This document shows positions 7,090-15,723 of a stretch of 64,000 nucleotides of DNA, piece by piece. This DNA is from Roseobacter cerasinus (lineage in GTDB: Bacteria > Pseudomonadota > Alphaproteobacteria > Rhodobacterales > Rhodobacteraceae): assembly GCF_009811755.1 (NCBI RefSeq), contig NZ_BLIV01000003.1, positions 641,462 to 705,461 on the forward strand, in the 5' to 3' direction. The translations under genes were made by a program, and so were the position numbers. Position 1 is the stretch's first letter; each line of letters starts with the position of its first letter. A model generated the notes under the pieces. It saw only the letters and a program-made list of their open reading frames with translations. It searched no databases and had not been told where the DNA came from.

Positions 7090-9786
7090 TCAGCCGCCGA
7101 GCGACCACCAGCCTTTGCGCTTGGGCTTGGCCGGTGTCGGCTCCGGTGCAGGTTCAGCGGCTGCTGTTGCAGGCTCAGGCTCAGCAGCAACGGGCGCCTC
7201 GACAACCGGTTCGGGTGCCGCCGGCTCTGGCGAAGGTTCCGACACCGCCACTTCGGGTTTCGGCGCGTCCTCTGGCACGGAGACCTCCGCAGCCTCTTCG
7301 ACCTTTGGCTTCTTCGCCCGGCTGGCGCGTTTGCGTTTGGGCTTCTCAGCCACCTCTTCAACGGGCGCAGGCTCAGGTGCCGCTTCGCTGGTCTGAGCGT
7401 CCTCGGTTGCGACAGCTTCCGCCTCTTCCTTGACCTTCGGTTTGCGGGCGCGCCGCTTGGGCTTGGGCTTCTCCGCCTCCGCTTCGGGCTGCGGTTCTCC
7501 CGCGCTCTTCAGAGCAGCGCCTCCCGCCTCAGCGTCTGCCGTGGCTGGTGCTGAGGCGTCAGCCTCCTGCACCTCGGCGGGCTGCTCGCCGCTCTCATGG
7601 GACGCATCAGTGTCACCGGACTGGCCGTTCTCCCCGCCGTTGGACTTGCCCCGGCGACGGCGACGGCGACGGCGGCGCTTGGGCTTGCCGTCCCCCTCCC
7701 CGTCTTCGGATCTGGGCTGATCAGGTGCGGGCGCCTCTTCGACGGCCGCGTCGCTGTCTTCATCCGCATCCACCTGGTCCATGATCGAGGTGTCAACCGA
7801 CACCACATGATCCACTGCGGCAGGCACCACGCGCGTCGCCGTCTTGAACTTCTCAAGGCTGAAATCGGGGCTGACCAGCATCGGATCGCCTTCAATCCGC
7901 ACCGACAGTCCATACCGCCCCTCAATCTGCGCGATATGCTCGCGCTTCTGGTTCATCAGGAAGTTGGCGATGCCCACAGGCGCCTTGATCAGCACCTCGC
8001 GCGAGCGCTTGCGTGTCCCTTCCTCTTCGATTTGCCGCAGGATCGACAAAGCCAGATTGTCGTCCGAGCGAATGAGCCCGGTGCCGTGGCAGGCCTGGCA
8101 GGGCTGGGTCGTCGCTTCGATCATACCCGGACGCAGACGCTGGCGCGACATCTCCATCAGGCCGAAGCCCGAGATGCGGCCAACCTGAATGCGCGCGCGG
8201 TCGGTCTTGAGCTTCTCCTTCACCCGCTTTTCGACGGCGGCATTGTTCTTGCGCTCGTCCATGTCGATGAAGTCGATCACGATGAGCCCCGCAAGGTCCC
8301 GCAGACGCAGCTGGCGCGCCACCTCGTCGGCGGCCTCCAGGTTGGTCTTGGTCGCGGTCTGCTCGATGGAGCCTTCCTTGGTGGCCCGACCGGAGTTCAC
8401 GTCGATGGCCACCAGCGCCTCGGTCACGCCGATCACGATGTAGCCGCCCGAGGGCAGCTGTACCGTGGGGTTGAACATGCCCGCCAGATAGCTTTCCACC
8501 TGATAGCGCGCAAAGAGCGGCAGGCTCTCGGTGTAAAGCTTCACGTTCTTGGCGTGGGACGGCATGATCATCTTCATGAAGTCCTTGGCGATGCGATACC
8601 CACGCTCGCCCTCGACAAACACCTCATCGATCTCGCGATTATAGAGGTCGCGGATCGAGCGTTTGATCAGATCGCCTTCTTCGTAGATCTTCGCGGGCGC
8701 AATGCTCTTCAGCGTCAGTTCGCGGATCTGCTCCCAGAGCCGCTGCAGATACTCATAGTCGCGCTTGATCTCGGCCTTGGTGCGCTTGGCGCCCGCCGTG
8801 CGCACGATCAGCCCGGCGCCATCCGGCACCTCGATCTCATTGGCGATTTCCTTCAGCTTCTTGCGATCGGCGGCATTGGTGATCTTGCGCGAAATGCCAC
8901 CGCCCCGGGCGGTGTTCGGCATCAGCACGCAGTAACGGCCCGCGAGGCTCAGATAGGTGGTCAGTGCCGCACCTTTGTTGCCACGTTCTTCCTTGACGAC
9001 CTGCACCAGCAGGATCTGACGGACCTTGATGACTTCTTGAATTTTGTAGCGCCGGGGGCGTGGTTTGCGCGCCGGGCGAATGTCTTCGTGATCATCGTCA
9101 TCCGCTACGGATTCGATGCTGTCATCCTTGGCCGAGGCGTCGGATTTCCGCTGGGGCGCATCGTCTTCATCGCCATCATTGTCTTCGATGGTCTCCACCG
9201 CACCTTCGGACGCAGCCTCTGCGTCAGCGGGAGCTTCTGCTGCCTCCGCCGTGGCGTCTTCCGGTGTATCCACGGGCTCTTCGACCGGCGTTTCCGCCAC
9301 CCGCTCCATCGGCGAGGAGCCTTCTTCATCGTCGAGGTCGATGGTCTGCATGCCGTCGATCTGATCGGCGTCCACCTCTTTGGTGGCCACCGCATCCTCG
9401 GTGCTCGCCGTCTCAGCCTTGGCTTTCGACCGGCTGCGGCTGCGCGTGCGGCGCTTGGGCTTTTCGTCCTCGTCTTCCTTGGCCTTCTGCGCTTCGGCAT
9501 AGGCGCGCTCTTCTTCCATCAGAGCCTGACGGTCCGCGACCGGGATCTGATAGTAGTCGGGGTGGATTTCCGAGAAGGCAAGGAAGCCGTGACGATTGCC
9601 GCCATAGTCGACAAAGGCCGCCTGAAGCGACGGCTCGACCCGGGTTACCTTTGCGAGGTAGATGTTGCCGGCAAGCTGCCGACGGTTTTCGGATTCAAAG
9701 TCAAACTCCTCAACCTTGTTTCCGTCCACCACCACAACGCGGGTCTCTTCCGCGTGGGTGGCATCGATAAGCATTTTCTTAGCCAT
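7090..9786 (-). CDS. rne: Ribonuclease E (Rne/Rng family)
   Basis: The endoribonuclease that starts most mRNA decay and matures rRNA and tRNA; it also scaffolds the RNA degradosome. I start it at MAKKMLIDATH (898 residues), because the upstream 65 codons have no family likeness. An S1 domain begins near residue 35 (AGNIYLAKVTRVEPS) and is interrupted by a long acidic insertion (about 130-260), common in alphaproteobacteria. Catalytic Asp residues lie in AIDVNSGR (about 462) and LIVIDFIDM, and the Zn-link is CQACHGTG (about 563). The C-terminal third is disordered and rich in Arg, Lys, Glu, Ala and Pro, with an RRRRRRRRR block. It ends KRKGWWSLGG; a terminal Gly-Trp-Trp motif binds PNPase in Caulobacter, so the same may hold here. 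Confidence 0.96.
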   Translation of the reverse strand: MAKKMLIDATHAEETRVVVVDGNKVEEFDFESENRRQLAGNIYLAKVTRVEPSLQAAFVDYGGNRHGFLAFSEIHPDYYQIPVADRQALMEEERAYAEAQKAKEDEDEKPKRRTRSRSRSKAKAETASTEDAVATKEVDADQIDGMQTIDLDDEEGSSPMERVAETPVEEPVDTPEDATAEAAEAPADAEAASEGAVETIEDNDGDEDDAPQRKSDASAKDDSIESVADDDDHEDIRPARKPRPRRYKIQEVIKVRQILLVQVVKEERGNKGAALTTYLSLAGRYCVLMPNTARGGGISRKITNAADRKKLKEIANEIEVPDGAGLIVRTAGAKRTKAEIKRDYEYLQRLWEQIRELTLKSIAPAKIYEEGDLIKRSIRDLYNREIDEVFVEGERGYRIAKDFMKMIMPSHAKNVKLYTESLPLFARYQVESYLAGMFNPTVQLPSGGYIVIGVTEALVAIDVNSGRATKEGSIEQTATKTNLEAADEVARQLRLRDLAGLIVIDFIDMDERKNNAAVEKRVKEKLKTDRARIQVGRISGFGLMEMSRQRLRPGMIEATTQPCQACHGTGLIRSDDNLALSILRQIEEEGTRKRSREVLIKAPVGIANFLMNQKREHIAQIEGRYGLSVRIEGDPMLVSPDFSLEKFKTATRVVPAAVDHVVSVDTSIMDQVDADEDSDAAVEEAPAPDQPRSEDGEGDGKPKRRRRRRRRRGKSNGGENGQSGDTDASHESGEQPAEVQEADASAPATADAEAGGAALKSAGEPQPEAEAEKPKPKRRARKPKVKEEAEAVATEDAQTSEAAPEPAPVEEVAEKPKRKRASRAKKPKVEEAAEVSVPEDAPKPEVAVSEPSPEPAAPEPVVEAPVAAEPEPATAAAEPAPEPTPAKPKRKGWWSLGG

Positions 9787-10189
9787 ATTTCCAATGTGCA
9801 CGGCTCTGACCGCGACGACCCAGGCGGATCGGCGAGATAGGGAACGTGTCTTGTCAGGGCGATATTGAACATGCGCGGCGCCCGGCCTGTTGAGGCCGTG
9901 GCGGATCTGCTCAGTGCATTGGCGCGCGTCATCGCGGTTCTTCTCCAGACACGGGCGCGCAGGTCGCGGCCTCGTATCCATTATATACTGCGTGTCTCGG
10001 GCCTCAGCCCTTGCCTCACGTCAGCGGTTCGTCGACCGTTTCCGGCCCAATCGGTCTGCCCTGATGATAGGAGAAGCTCCACATCACCGGGAACAGCGAA
10101 TCTCATCTGATGGTTGTATCCGTCCTGAAGACGCACCATCACCTGTTAGAATAAATCGACTGTGTAAGAAAACACAATGGCCAATGTCA
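9787..10189 (-). promoter_or_regulatory. Long leader and promoter region of rne
   Basis: This 400-bp stretch upstream of rne holds no convincing gene. On the minus strand a perfect TATAAT sits at 9985-9980, with no good TTGACA at 16-18 bp. A start there would give a 5' untranslated leader of roughly 190 nt. Long rne leaders mediate autoregulation in enterobacteria; whether this one does is unknown. Confidence 0.4.
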
Positions 10190-10211
10190 GGACCGCAGTG
10201 AATTGCGGCCC
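10190..10211 (-). terminator. Candidate terminator of dctBD
   Basis: A hairpin with an 8-bp stem (one G-U pair) and the 6-nt loop ATTCAC on the minus strand, about 55 bp beyond the dctD stop. T-rich sequence (GTGTTTTCTT) follows only some 20 nt later, so it is a weak intrinsic terminator at best. Confidence 0.4.
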
Positions 10212-10264
10212 TACGCCCCAGATTTTACGCAGTTTTTCGCGTGACCCGCCGCATCGGACGCAGC

Positions 10265-11599
10265 TCAGAGGTAGTCCGACCGCTGTAGCCCGTATTTGGC
10301 CATCTTCTCGTTCAGCGTGCGGCGCGGCAGGCAGAGCTCTTCCATGACGCTGGCGATGGAGCCACGATGGCGCCGCATGGTGTTGTCGATCAGCATGCGC
10401 TCGAAAGCTTCCACATATTCTTTTAGCGGTTTGCCTTCCGTGGTCATCACCGGCTGCATGTCTTCGTGATCGTTCATCAGCAGCGAGGCGATGGTGCCCG
10501 AGCCACGGCGCGACTGCAGCACCGCGCGTTCGGCCACATTGATCAGCTGACGCACATTGCCCGGCCAGGGCGCCTGCAACAGCTGTGCCGCCTCCTGCGC
10601 GGAGACCTGCGGCGCGTCACACCCGTATTCATCGGAGAACTGCTCGCTGAGCCGGGTGAAGAGCGTCAGGATATCCTCACCCCGCTGGCGCAGCGGCGGC
10701 ACGGTGATCCGCAGCGCAGCCAGGCGGTAGAAGAGATCCGAGCGCAGGGCGTCTTCGCAGGTCCGACCCGCTTCCTGCAGATTGGAAATCGCCACAATGC
10801 GCGTCTCCGCCGGGGCGCCCTGCTCGTTGATCACGCTCAAAAGCCGCGCCTGCATGGTCTCGGACAGCGCTTCGATATCCTCCAGCACCAGCGTGCCGCC
10901 GCGCGCTTCTTCGATGGCGGGCAGTTGCGCATCCTCGGGGTTCATCGGGCCAAAGAGCCGCTTACTCAGCGCCTCTTCCTCATAGGCGCCACAGCTGACC
11001 AGCACGAATTTCTTGCCCGCGCGCGAGCCCACTGCGTGCAGCGCATGCGCCACCAGCGTCTTGCCGGTGCCGGTTTCGCCGTCGATCAGCACGTGGCCGT
11101 CCGCCTGACCAAGATCCAAGATATCCTCGCGCAGCCGTTCCATGACCGGGCTCTGCCCGATCAGCTTTTTCATCAGCTGGCCGCCATCCGACAGCTCCCG
11201 CCGCAGCGCGCGATTGTCCATCACCAGCCGCCGTGCGCCGGTGGCCTTCTTGGCCAGCTCATTCATGCGGTCAGGGTTGAAGGGCTTTTCGAGGAAATCA
11301 AAGGCACCCACGCGCATCGCTTCCACCGCCATCGGCACGTCGCCGTGACCTGTGATCATGATCACCGGCAAGGCACTGTCGTTGCCCATCAGCTTTTTGA
11401 GAAACTGCATGCCGTCCATGCCCGGCATCTTGATGTCCGAAATCACGATGCCCGGATAATCCGGCCCCAGCACCTTGAGCGCATCTTCGGCGCTGCCAAA
11501 GGTCTCGGTGTCATAGCCCGACAGCGCCAGCCATTGGCTGATCGATTGCCGCATATCCTGTTCGTCATCAACAATCGCGATTTTCATTGCTTGGGTCAT
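10265..11599 (-). CDS. dctD: C4-dicarboxylate response regulator DctD, lacking GAFTGA
   Basis: A 444-residue NtrC-type response regulator. The receiver domain has the phosphoacceptor Asp about residue 55 (VISDIKMPG) and the switch Lys about 105. The AAA+ domain has Walker A GETGTGKT (174-181). A Walker B-like segment reads GGTLVLEDI, where the usual order is FLDEI. The C-terminal Fis-type helix-turn-helix reads RGSIASVMEELCLPRRTLNEKM. The loop that should carry GAFTGA, the sigma-54 contact, is missing: LFG runs directly into PMNPEDAQLPAIEEA. It follows dctB by 3 bp, and together they probably control C4-dicarboxylate uptake genes located elsewhere. The start at 11599 has a GGAG site; an in-frame ATG four codons later has none. 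Confidence 0.88.
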   Translation of the reverse strand: MTQAMKIAIVDDEQDMRQSISQWLALSGYDTETFGSAEDALKVLGPDYPGIVISDIKMPGMDGMQFLKKLMGNDSALPVIMITGHGDVPMAVEAMRVGAFDFLEKPFNPDRMNELAKKATGARRLVMDNRALRRELSDGGQLMKKLIGQSPVMERLREDILDLGQADGHVLIDGETGTGKTLVAHALHAVGSRAGKKFVLVSCGAYEEEALSKRLFGPMNPEDAQLPAIEEARGGTLVLEDIEALSETMQARLLSVINEQGAPAETRIVAISNLQEAGRTCEDALRSDLFYRLAALRITVPPLRQRGEDILTLFTRLSEQFSDEYGCDAPQVSAQEAAQLLQAPWPGNVRQLINVAERAVLQSRRGSGTIASLLMNDHEDMQPVMTTEGKPLKEYVEAFERMLIDNTMRRHRGSIASVMEELCLPRRTLNEKMAKYGLQRSDYL

Positions 11600-11602
11600 G
11601 GC

Positions 11603-13363
11603 TTACTCCGCCGCTTGTGTACTGTGGTCGCTGCCCAATATTGGCAGCTGCATTTCAAAAACTGCGCCACCCGCCTGTCCGTTCCGTGCGGTTAGTCGCC
11701 CCCCTAGGTCGTTAACGATACCAGAAGAGATGGCAAGGCCCAGCCCAACGCCGTCGCCAGGCTGTTTTGTCGTATAAAACGGCTCAAACAACTGATCGAG
11801 ATCTTCGATCCCGGGGCCGTTGTCCCGCACGGTCAACGTGGCGGTCTCTCCCACCGTCAGCAGGATCTCCACCTTGGGGTTGGTCTCAGACTTGGTGGCG
11901 TCGATGGCATTGCGCAGAAGGTTCACCATCACCTGCTCGATGCGCAGCCGGTCGCCCATCACCATCACCGGTTTGTCGGGCACAATCCGGCTGATCTGCA
12001 CATGGCGCTGACGCAGCTGCGGCTCCATCATCGACAGGGCCGAAGCAAGCGCATCGCCCATATCTACAGGGGAAAACGCCTCTTGCCCCTTGCGCGCGTA
12101 AGACTTCAGCTGCCGCGTGATCCCGCCCATGCGCTCAATCAGATCATCGATGCGCCCGAAGGACGACAGCGCCTCCTCCTGCCGGTTGCGACGCAGTAAA
12201 AGCCGCGCGCCAGCCAGGTAGGTTTTCATCGCCGCCAGCGGTTGATTAAGCTCGTGGCTGACCGCCGCCGACATCTCGCCAAGCGCCGCGAGCTTGCTCG
12301 ATTGCTCCAGCGTTTGCTCCGCCACGGCGAGCGTTTCCTGCACGCGTTTCCGCTCGGCGATTTCCCGCTGGAGCGCCGCATTCAGGGTCCGCAGCTCGGC
12401 GGATTCCCGCTGAAATAACGCCGCGCGCAAGGCCGTTTTGCGGCTCAACGCATAGAAACTGAGCGCCAGAAGGATCGCGAAGCCCATGATCTCCAGCGCC
12501 AAAACGCCGTTCACCCGCTCGCGCACCGAGGCATAGGTGGTGAAGCTCGCCATGCGCCAGCCCCGGAACGGGATGCGGGTTTCCAGCCGCATGACCGCCT
12601 CGCCTTCGAGGTAAGAATCCGTGGGCTGCGCTGTCCAATCCGCCGTCGCCTGGATGGCGCGCTGAATAGCGTTCTGCGGCGTCTGGCGCGCCAATGCGTC
12701 CTCTTCGGTACGCCCGCGCCAGCGCGGCTCCGTCGTCAGGATGATGGTCCCTGTGCTGTCGGTCACAATCACCGCATCGGAAATCCCCGCCCAGGCGCGC
12801 CCGAACTTTTGCAGATCGACCTCAACCGCGATCACCCCAAGAACGTCCGAACCAGACTGCACCCGCCGCGAATAGAAAAACCCGTAGCCCCCCGCCTCGC
12901 GCTCCGCCACGGTGAAGATGGTCGCATTGGCACGGATCGCATCCACAAAGTAGGGCTCCGCCCGGTGGTTGGAGCCAAGGCGGTTTCGATCCGTCGCCGC
13001 CACCGTGCGCCCGTCGATGTCCAGCAGCATCAGCGACGCGGCGCCAATCTCTTCCACAAAGGAAATCAAACGACGGGTGGAAGCGGTATAATCCGCCGAG
13101 TTCAACGCCCCGATCAGCTCCGCATCGCGGGCCAGCAACTGCGGCACAATCGCATTCTGCCGCAGCTCAGAGAGCAGGTTGCCGCTGTAAAGCGCCAGCC
13201 GCAACTCCGCCCGGTTGCGCGTGCTCTCGGTGAAGCGATCCGTCAGCAAGTTGTTGGTGACGGAGACCACGGCAACCGCCAGCAGCAGCAGAACGCCCAA
13301 CGCCATGCGCACGCGCCAATTGACGGCGCGGGTCTGCGGATCAGGATCTGCTGCGGTGCTCAT
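11603..13363 (-). CDS. dctB: C4-dicarboxylate sensor histidine kinase DctB
   Basis: The membrane sensor kinase partner of DctD, 586 residues. A transmembrane helix near residues 20-36 (MALGVLLLLAVAVVSV) precedes a large periplasmic double-PAS-type sensor domain. A second helix lies about 290-306, followed by a coiled coil rich in Arg and Glu, HisKA with AVSHELNQPLAAMK (phosphorylated His about 370), and HATPase motifs NLLRNAIDAT (about 482) and RDNGPGIEDLDQLFEPF (about 516). The sensor senses C4-dicarboxylates in rhizobia; the ligand here is inferred. It is the first gene of a two-gene operon, with only 3 bp to dctD. No TRAP or Dct transporter gene is in this window. Confidence 0.88.
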   Translation of the reverse strand: MSTAADPDPQTRAVNWRVRMALGVLLLLAVAVVSVTNNLLTDRFTESTRNRAELRLALYSGNLLSELRQNAIVPQLLARDAELIGALNSADYTASTRRLISFVEEIGAASLMLLDIDGRTVAATDRNRLGSNHRAEPYFVDAIRANATIFTVAEREAGGYGFFYSRRVQSGSDVLGVIAVEVDLQKFGRAWAGISDAVIVTDSTGTIILTTEPRWRGRTEEDALARQTPQNAIQRAIQATADWTAQPTDSYLEGEAVMRLETRIPFRGWRMASFTTYASVRERVNGVLALEIMGFAILLALSFYALSRKTALRAALFQRESAELRTLNAALQREIAERKRVQETLAVAEQTLEQSSKLAALGEMSAAVSHELNQPLAAMKTYLAGARLLLRRNRQEEALSSFGRIDDLIERMGGITRQLKSYARKGQEAFSPVDMGDALASALSMMEPQLRQRHVQISRIVPDKPVMVMGDRLRIEQVMVNLLRNAIDATKSETNPKVEILLTVGETATLTVRDNGPGIEDLDQLFEPFYTTKQPGDGVGLGLAISSGIVNDLGGRLTARNGQAGGAVFEMQLPILGSDHSTQAAE

Positions 13364-13401
13364 GCCTTGAAAGTTACGCGAAAGCGGAGCCCCTGCTCAA
13401 G

Positions 13402-14070
13402 TCAGGCGTTCACCAGCGCAGCCGCCAATGCGCGGAAGAGCGCTTGCCCGTCGGTGCCGCCATGCACCGGATCTGCGGCCCGCTCCGGATGCGGCATCAT
13501 ACCCAGCACCCGCCGGTTCTCCGACAGCAGACCCGCGATATCCGCCCGCGCCCCATTCGGATTGTCCGTATAGGTGAAGGCAATGCGGTCCTCATCTTGC
13601 AACCGCGCAATGGTGTCATCATCCGCAAAATAGTTGCCATCGTGATGTGCAATCGGAATGTCGATCAAATCACCCGCATTGTACCCTTCGGTATAGGCCG
13701 ATTGCGAGGTTTCCACTTTCAAACCAACGGTCTGGCAGATGTACTTCAAGCCCCCATTGCGCAAAAGCGCGCCCGGCAACAGCCCGGTCTCCGTCAAAAC
13801 CTGAAACCCGTTGCAGATGCCCATGACATAGCCACCCCGCTCGGCATGCGCGGCCACCGACCGGCAGATCGGCGAATTGGCTGCAATCGCACCACAGCGC
13901 AGATAGTCCCCAAAAGAGAACCCTCCCGGGATGCCCACAAGATCAACGCCATCCGGCAGCGCGCTGTCCTTGTGCCAGACCATTGAGACCTTGGCCCCCG
14001 CCGCTTCTAGCGCCACAGCCAGATCGCGGTCGCAGTTCGATCCGGGGAAAACAACAACCGCCGCGTGCAT
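13402..14070 (-). CDS. purQ: Phosphoribosylformylglycinamidine synthase, glutaminase subunit
   Basis: The class I glutamine amidotransferase subunit of FGAM synthetase (step 4 of purine synthesis), 222 residues. It begins [16 protein letters not shown], and [18 protein letters not shown] precedes the nucleophile elbow GICNGFQVL, with Cys about residue 86. The C-terminal HPE of MMPHPERA completes the triad. It overlaps the stop of purS by 1 bp, so ammonia-channel partners are made together. The large purL subunit is not in the window. A downstream gap of 38 bp separates it from dctB. Confidence 0.96.
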   Translation of the reverse strand: MHAAVVVFPGSNCDRDLAVALEAAGAKVSMVWHKDSALPDGVDLVGIPGGFSFGDYLRCGAIAANSPICRSVAAHAERGGYVMGICNGFQVLTETGLLPGALLRNGGLKYICQTVGLKVETSQSAYTEGYNAGDLIDIPIAHHDGNYFADDDTIARLQDEDRIAFTYTDNPNGARADIAGLLSENRRVLGMMPHPERAADPVHGGTDGQALFRALAAALVNA

Positions 14071-14300
14071 TAGCCCATCTCCACCGAATAGGATTCGATC
14101 ACCGTATTGGCCAAAAGCTTTTCACACATCGCGGTCACATCCGCCTCCGTGGCGCCCTCCGCCAGATCCAGCTCGATCACCTTGCCCTGGCGCACGCCGT
14201 TCACCCCGTCGAAGCCCAAAGCCCCCAGCGCATGGCGCACCGCCTCACCCTGCGGATCCAAAACCCCGTTTTTCAACATCACATGCACGCGCGCTTTCAT
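14070..14300 (-). CDS. purS: Phosphoribosylformylglycinamidine synthase subunit PurS
   Basis: The 76-residue small subunit that bridges PurQ and PurL in the multi-subunit FGAM synthetase of bacteria with split PurL. It begins [21 protein letters not shown] and contains [15 protein letters not shown], both typical of the family. It lies 41 bp downstream of purC and overlaps purQ by 1 bp, so a purC-purS-purQ operon is likely. Confidence 0.95.
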   Translation of the reverse strand: MKARVHVMLKNGVLDPQGEAVRHALGALGFDGVNGVRQGKVIELDLAEGATEADVTAMCEKLLANTVIESYSVEMG

Positions 14301-14341
14301 GCCTTACCCTTCATTGTTCTCAAAATATGCATATGCACCGA

Positions 14342-15100
14342 TCAGTTGATGAGCGTCGGCTTGGTGATCGGCGCCGTCTTCGGCATCACGCCAAGCCGGC
14401 GCGCCACTTCCGTGTAGGCATCCTTCAAATCTCCCAGATCCCGGCGGAACACATCCTTATCCAGCTTTTGGCCCGTCTCAATATCCCACAACCGGCAGCT
14501 GTCCGGGCTGATCTCATCGGCCACGATCAAACGTTGAAAATCCCCATCGTAGATGCGCCCCACCTCAATCTTGAAGTCCACCAGTCGAATGCCAACCGCC
14601 ATCATCACGCCGGACAGAAAATCATTCACCCGCAGCGCCAGGCTCAGAATATCATCCATGTCCTGCTGACTGGCCCAGCCAAAGGCTGCGATGTGCTCCT
14701 CGGTCACCAGAGGGTCACCAAGCGCGTCATCCTTGTAGCAATACTCCACAATCGGCCGTGGCAGCTGTGTGCCTTCCTCGATGCCCAGCCGTTTCGACAT
14801 GGTGCCCGCCGCATAATTCCGCACGATAATCTCCAGCGGCACGATCTCGACACTGCGCACCAGCTGCTCGCGCATGTTCAACCGCTTGATGAAATGGTTC
14901 GGCACCCCGATCTGGCCGAGGCCCGTCATGAAGAACTCGCTCAGACGGTTGTTCAACACGCCCTTGCCCTCGATCACAGCCTTCTTCTCGGCGTTGAAGG
15001 CGGTCGCATCATCCTTGAAATACTGCACAATTGTGCCGGGCTCCGGGCCTTCATATAGAATTTTGGCTTTGCCTTCGTAGATTTTCTTGCGCCGAGACAT
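14342..15100 (-). CDS. purC: SAICAR synthetase
   Basis: Phosphoribosylaminoimidazole-succinocarboxamide synthase joins aspartate to CAIR in purine synthesis. I start at [15 protein letters not shown] (252 residues), preceded by AAAGGACG; the frame stays open 82 codons further upstream but without family likeness. Family motifs visible are [36 protein letters not shown] (in part) and [15 protein letters not shown]. This is the full bacterial length. It leads the purC-purS-purQ operon, while purM and purN are together about 13 kb away. Confidence 0.96.
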   Translation of the reverse strand: MSRRKKIYEGKAKILYEGPEPGTIVQYFKDDATAFNAEKKAVIEGKGVLNNRLSEFFMTGLGQIGVPNHFIKRLNMREQLVRSVEIVPLEIIVRNYAAGTMSKRLGIEEGTQLPRPIVEYCYKDDALGDPLVTEEHIAAFGWASQQDMDDILSLALRVNDFLSGVMMAVGIRLVDFKIEVGRIYDGDFQRLIVADEISPDSCRLWDIETGQKLDKDVFRRDLGDLKDAYTEVARRLGVMPKTAPITKPTLIN

Positions 15101-15254
15101 GGGCGTCCTTTCCCCTTGGGGCGCCAAAAACGCGACCCTTGCGCGCCTCTCATAGTGGAAGCCCTGCCCTGCCGCAAGCCAGCGCCACTTGCGCCTGACG
15201 CGCCAAGCCCGCATATCTGTGGAAACAGGACTTTGTTCATCAGGAGACACCCCA

Positions 15255-15569
15255 ATGACCACCTTCGACGACCGCGAAAACGCCTTTGAGAACAAATACG
15301 CCCATGACGCCGAAATGCAGTTCAAGGCCGAAGCGCGGCGCAACAAGCTGCTGGGCCTCTGGGCTGCGGAGCTTCTGGGTAAATCCGGCGAAGACGCGGC
15401 AGATTACGCAAAGGAAGTGGTCAAGTCCGACTTCGAAGAGGCAGGCGACGAAGACGTCTACCGCAAGGTCTCGGGCGATTTGGGCGCACGCGCCGATGAA
15501 ACGACAATTCGCACAAAAATGGTGGAATTGATGGCCGAGGCCAAAGCGCAGCTGATGCAAGAAAGTTGA
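15255..15569 (+). CDS. F1-ATPase zeta inhibitor subunit (DUF1476)
   Basis: A 104-residue, strongly charged helical protein that begins [18 protein letters not shown], matching the DUF1476 family. In Paracoccus this family is the zeta subunit, which inserts its N-terminus into F1-ATPase and blocks ATP hydrolysis while leaving synthesis possible. It is well conserved in alphaproteobacteria. I start at 15255 because an AGGAG site lies 9 bases upstream. It is a stand-alone gene divergent from purC and followed by an unusually long perfect inverted repeat. No atp operon is nearby. Confidence 0.9.
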   Translation: MTTFDDRENAFENKYAHDAEMQFKAEARRNKLLGLWAAELLGKSGEDAADYAKEVVKSDFEEAGDEDVYRKVSGDLGARADETTIRTKMVELMAEAKAQLMQES

Positions 15570-15580
15570 ATCTATTCAAC

Positions 15581-15625
15581 ACCATGATCCTGGCGTGGCG
15601 ACCCCCCTCACGCCAGGATCATGGT
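15581..15625. repeat. Perfect 17-bp inverted repeat
   Basis: Arms at 15581-15597 and 15609-15625 are exact reverse complements, separated by 11 bases rich in C. The hairpin starts 12 bp after the zeta-subunit stop. It could end that transcript, although no U-tract follows; it could also be an operator. It is followed at once by a second inverted repeat. Confidence 0.7.
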
Positions 15626-15635
15626 CCTGATGTTG

Positions 15636-15671
15636 TCAAATTCATAACCAAGATGAGTTTTATGAATTTGA
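15636..15671. repeat. Second inverted repeat, 12-bp AT-rich arms
   Basis: Arms at 15636-15647 (TCAAATTCATAA) and 15660-15671 are exact reverse complements around a 12-base centre. The site lies 52 bp upstream of the bmt-like start. Its AT-rich palindromic form is more like a repressor or activator site than a terminator, and it would sit in the promoter region of the methyltransferase. Confidence 0.6.
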
Positions 15672-15723
15672 TTTGAGACCACGTTCGTGACATGCGCAAG
15701 GCCTCCCATAGACGAGGCGTGCC

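Noticed and set aside
7597..9840. A 747-codon open frame on the plus strand opposite rne
   Set aside because: It is an antisense artefact of the GC-rich RNase E gene; it has no ribosome-binding site, and its composition (many His, Arg, Gly) reflects the complementary frame.
15626..15723. Possible SAM-type riboswitch upstream of bmt
   Set aside because: I compared it by eye with the general shape of SAM-II and SAM-V; the inverted repeats are simple hairpins without the expected pseudoknot layout, so I do not call it.
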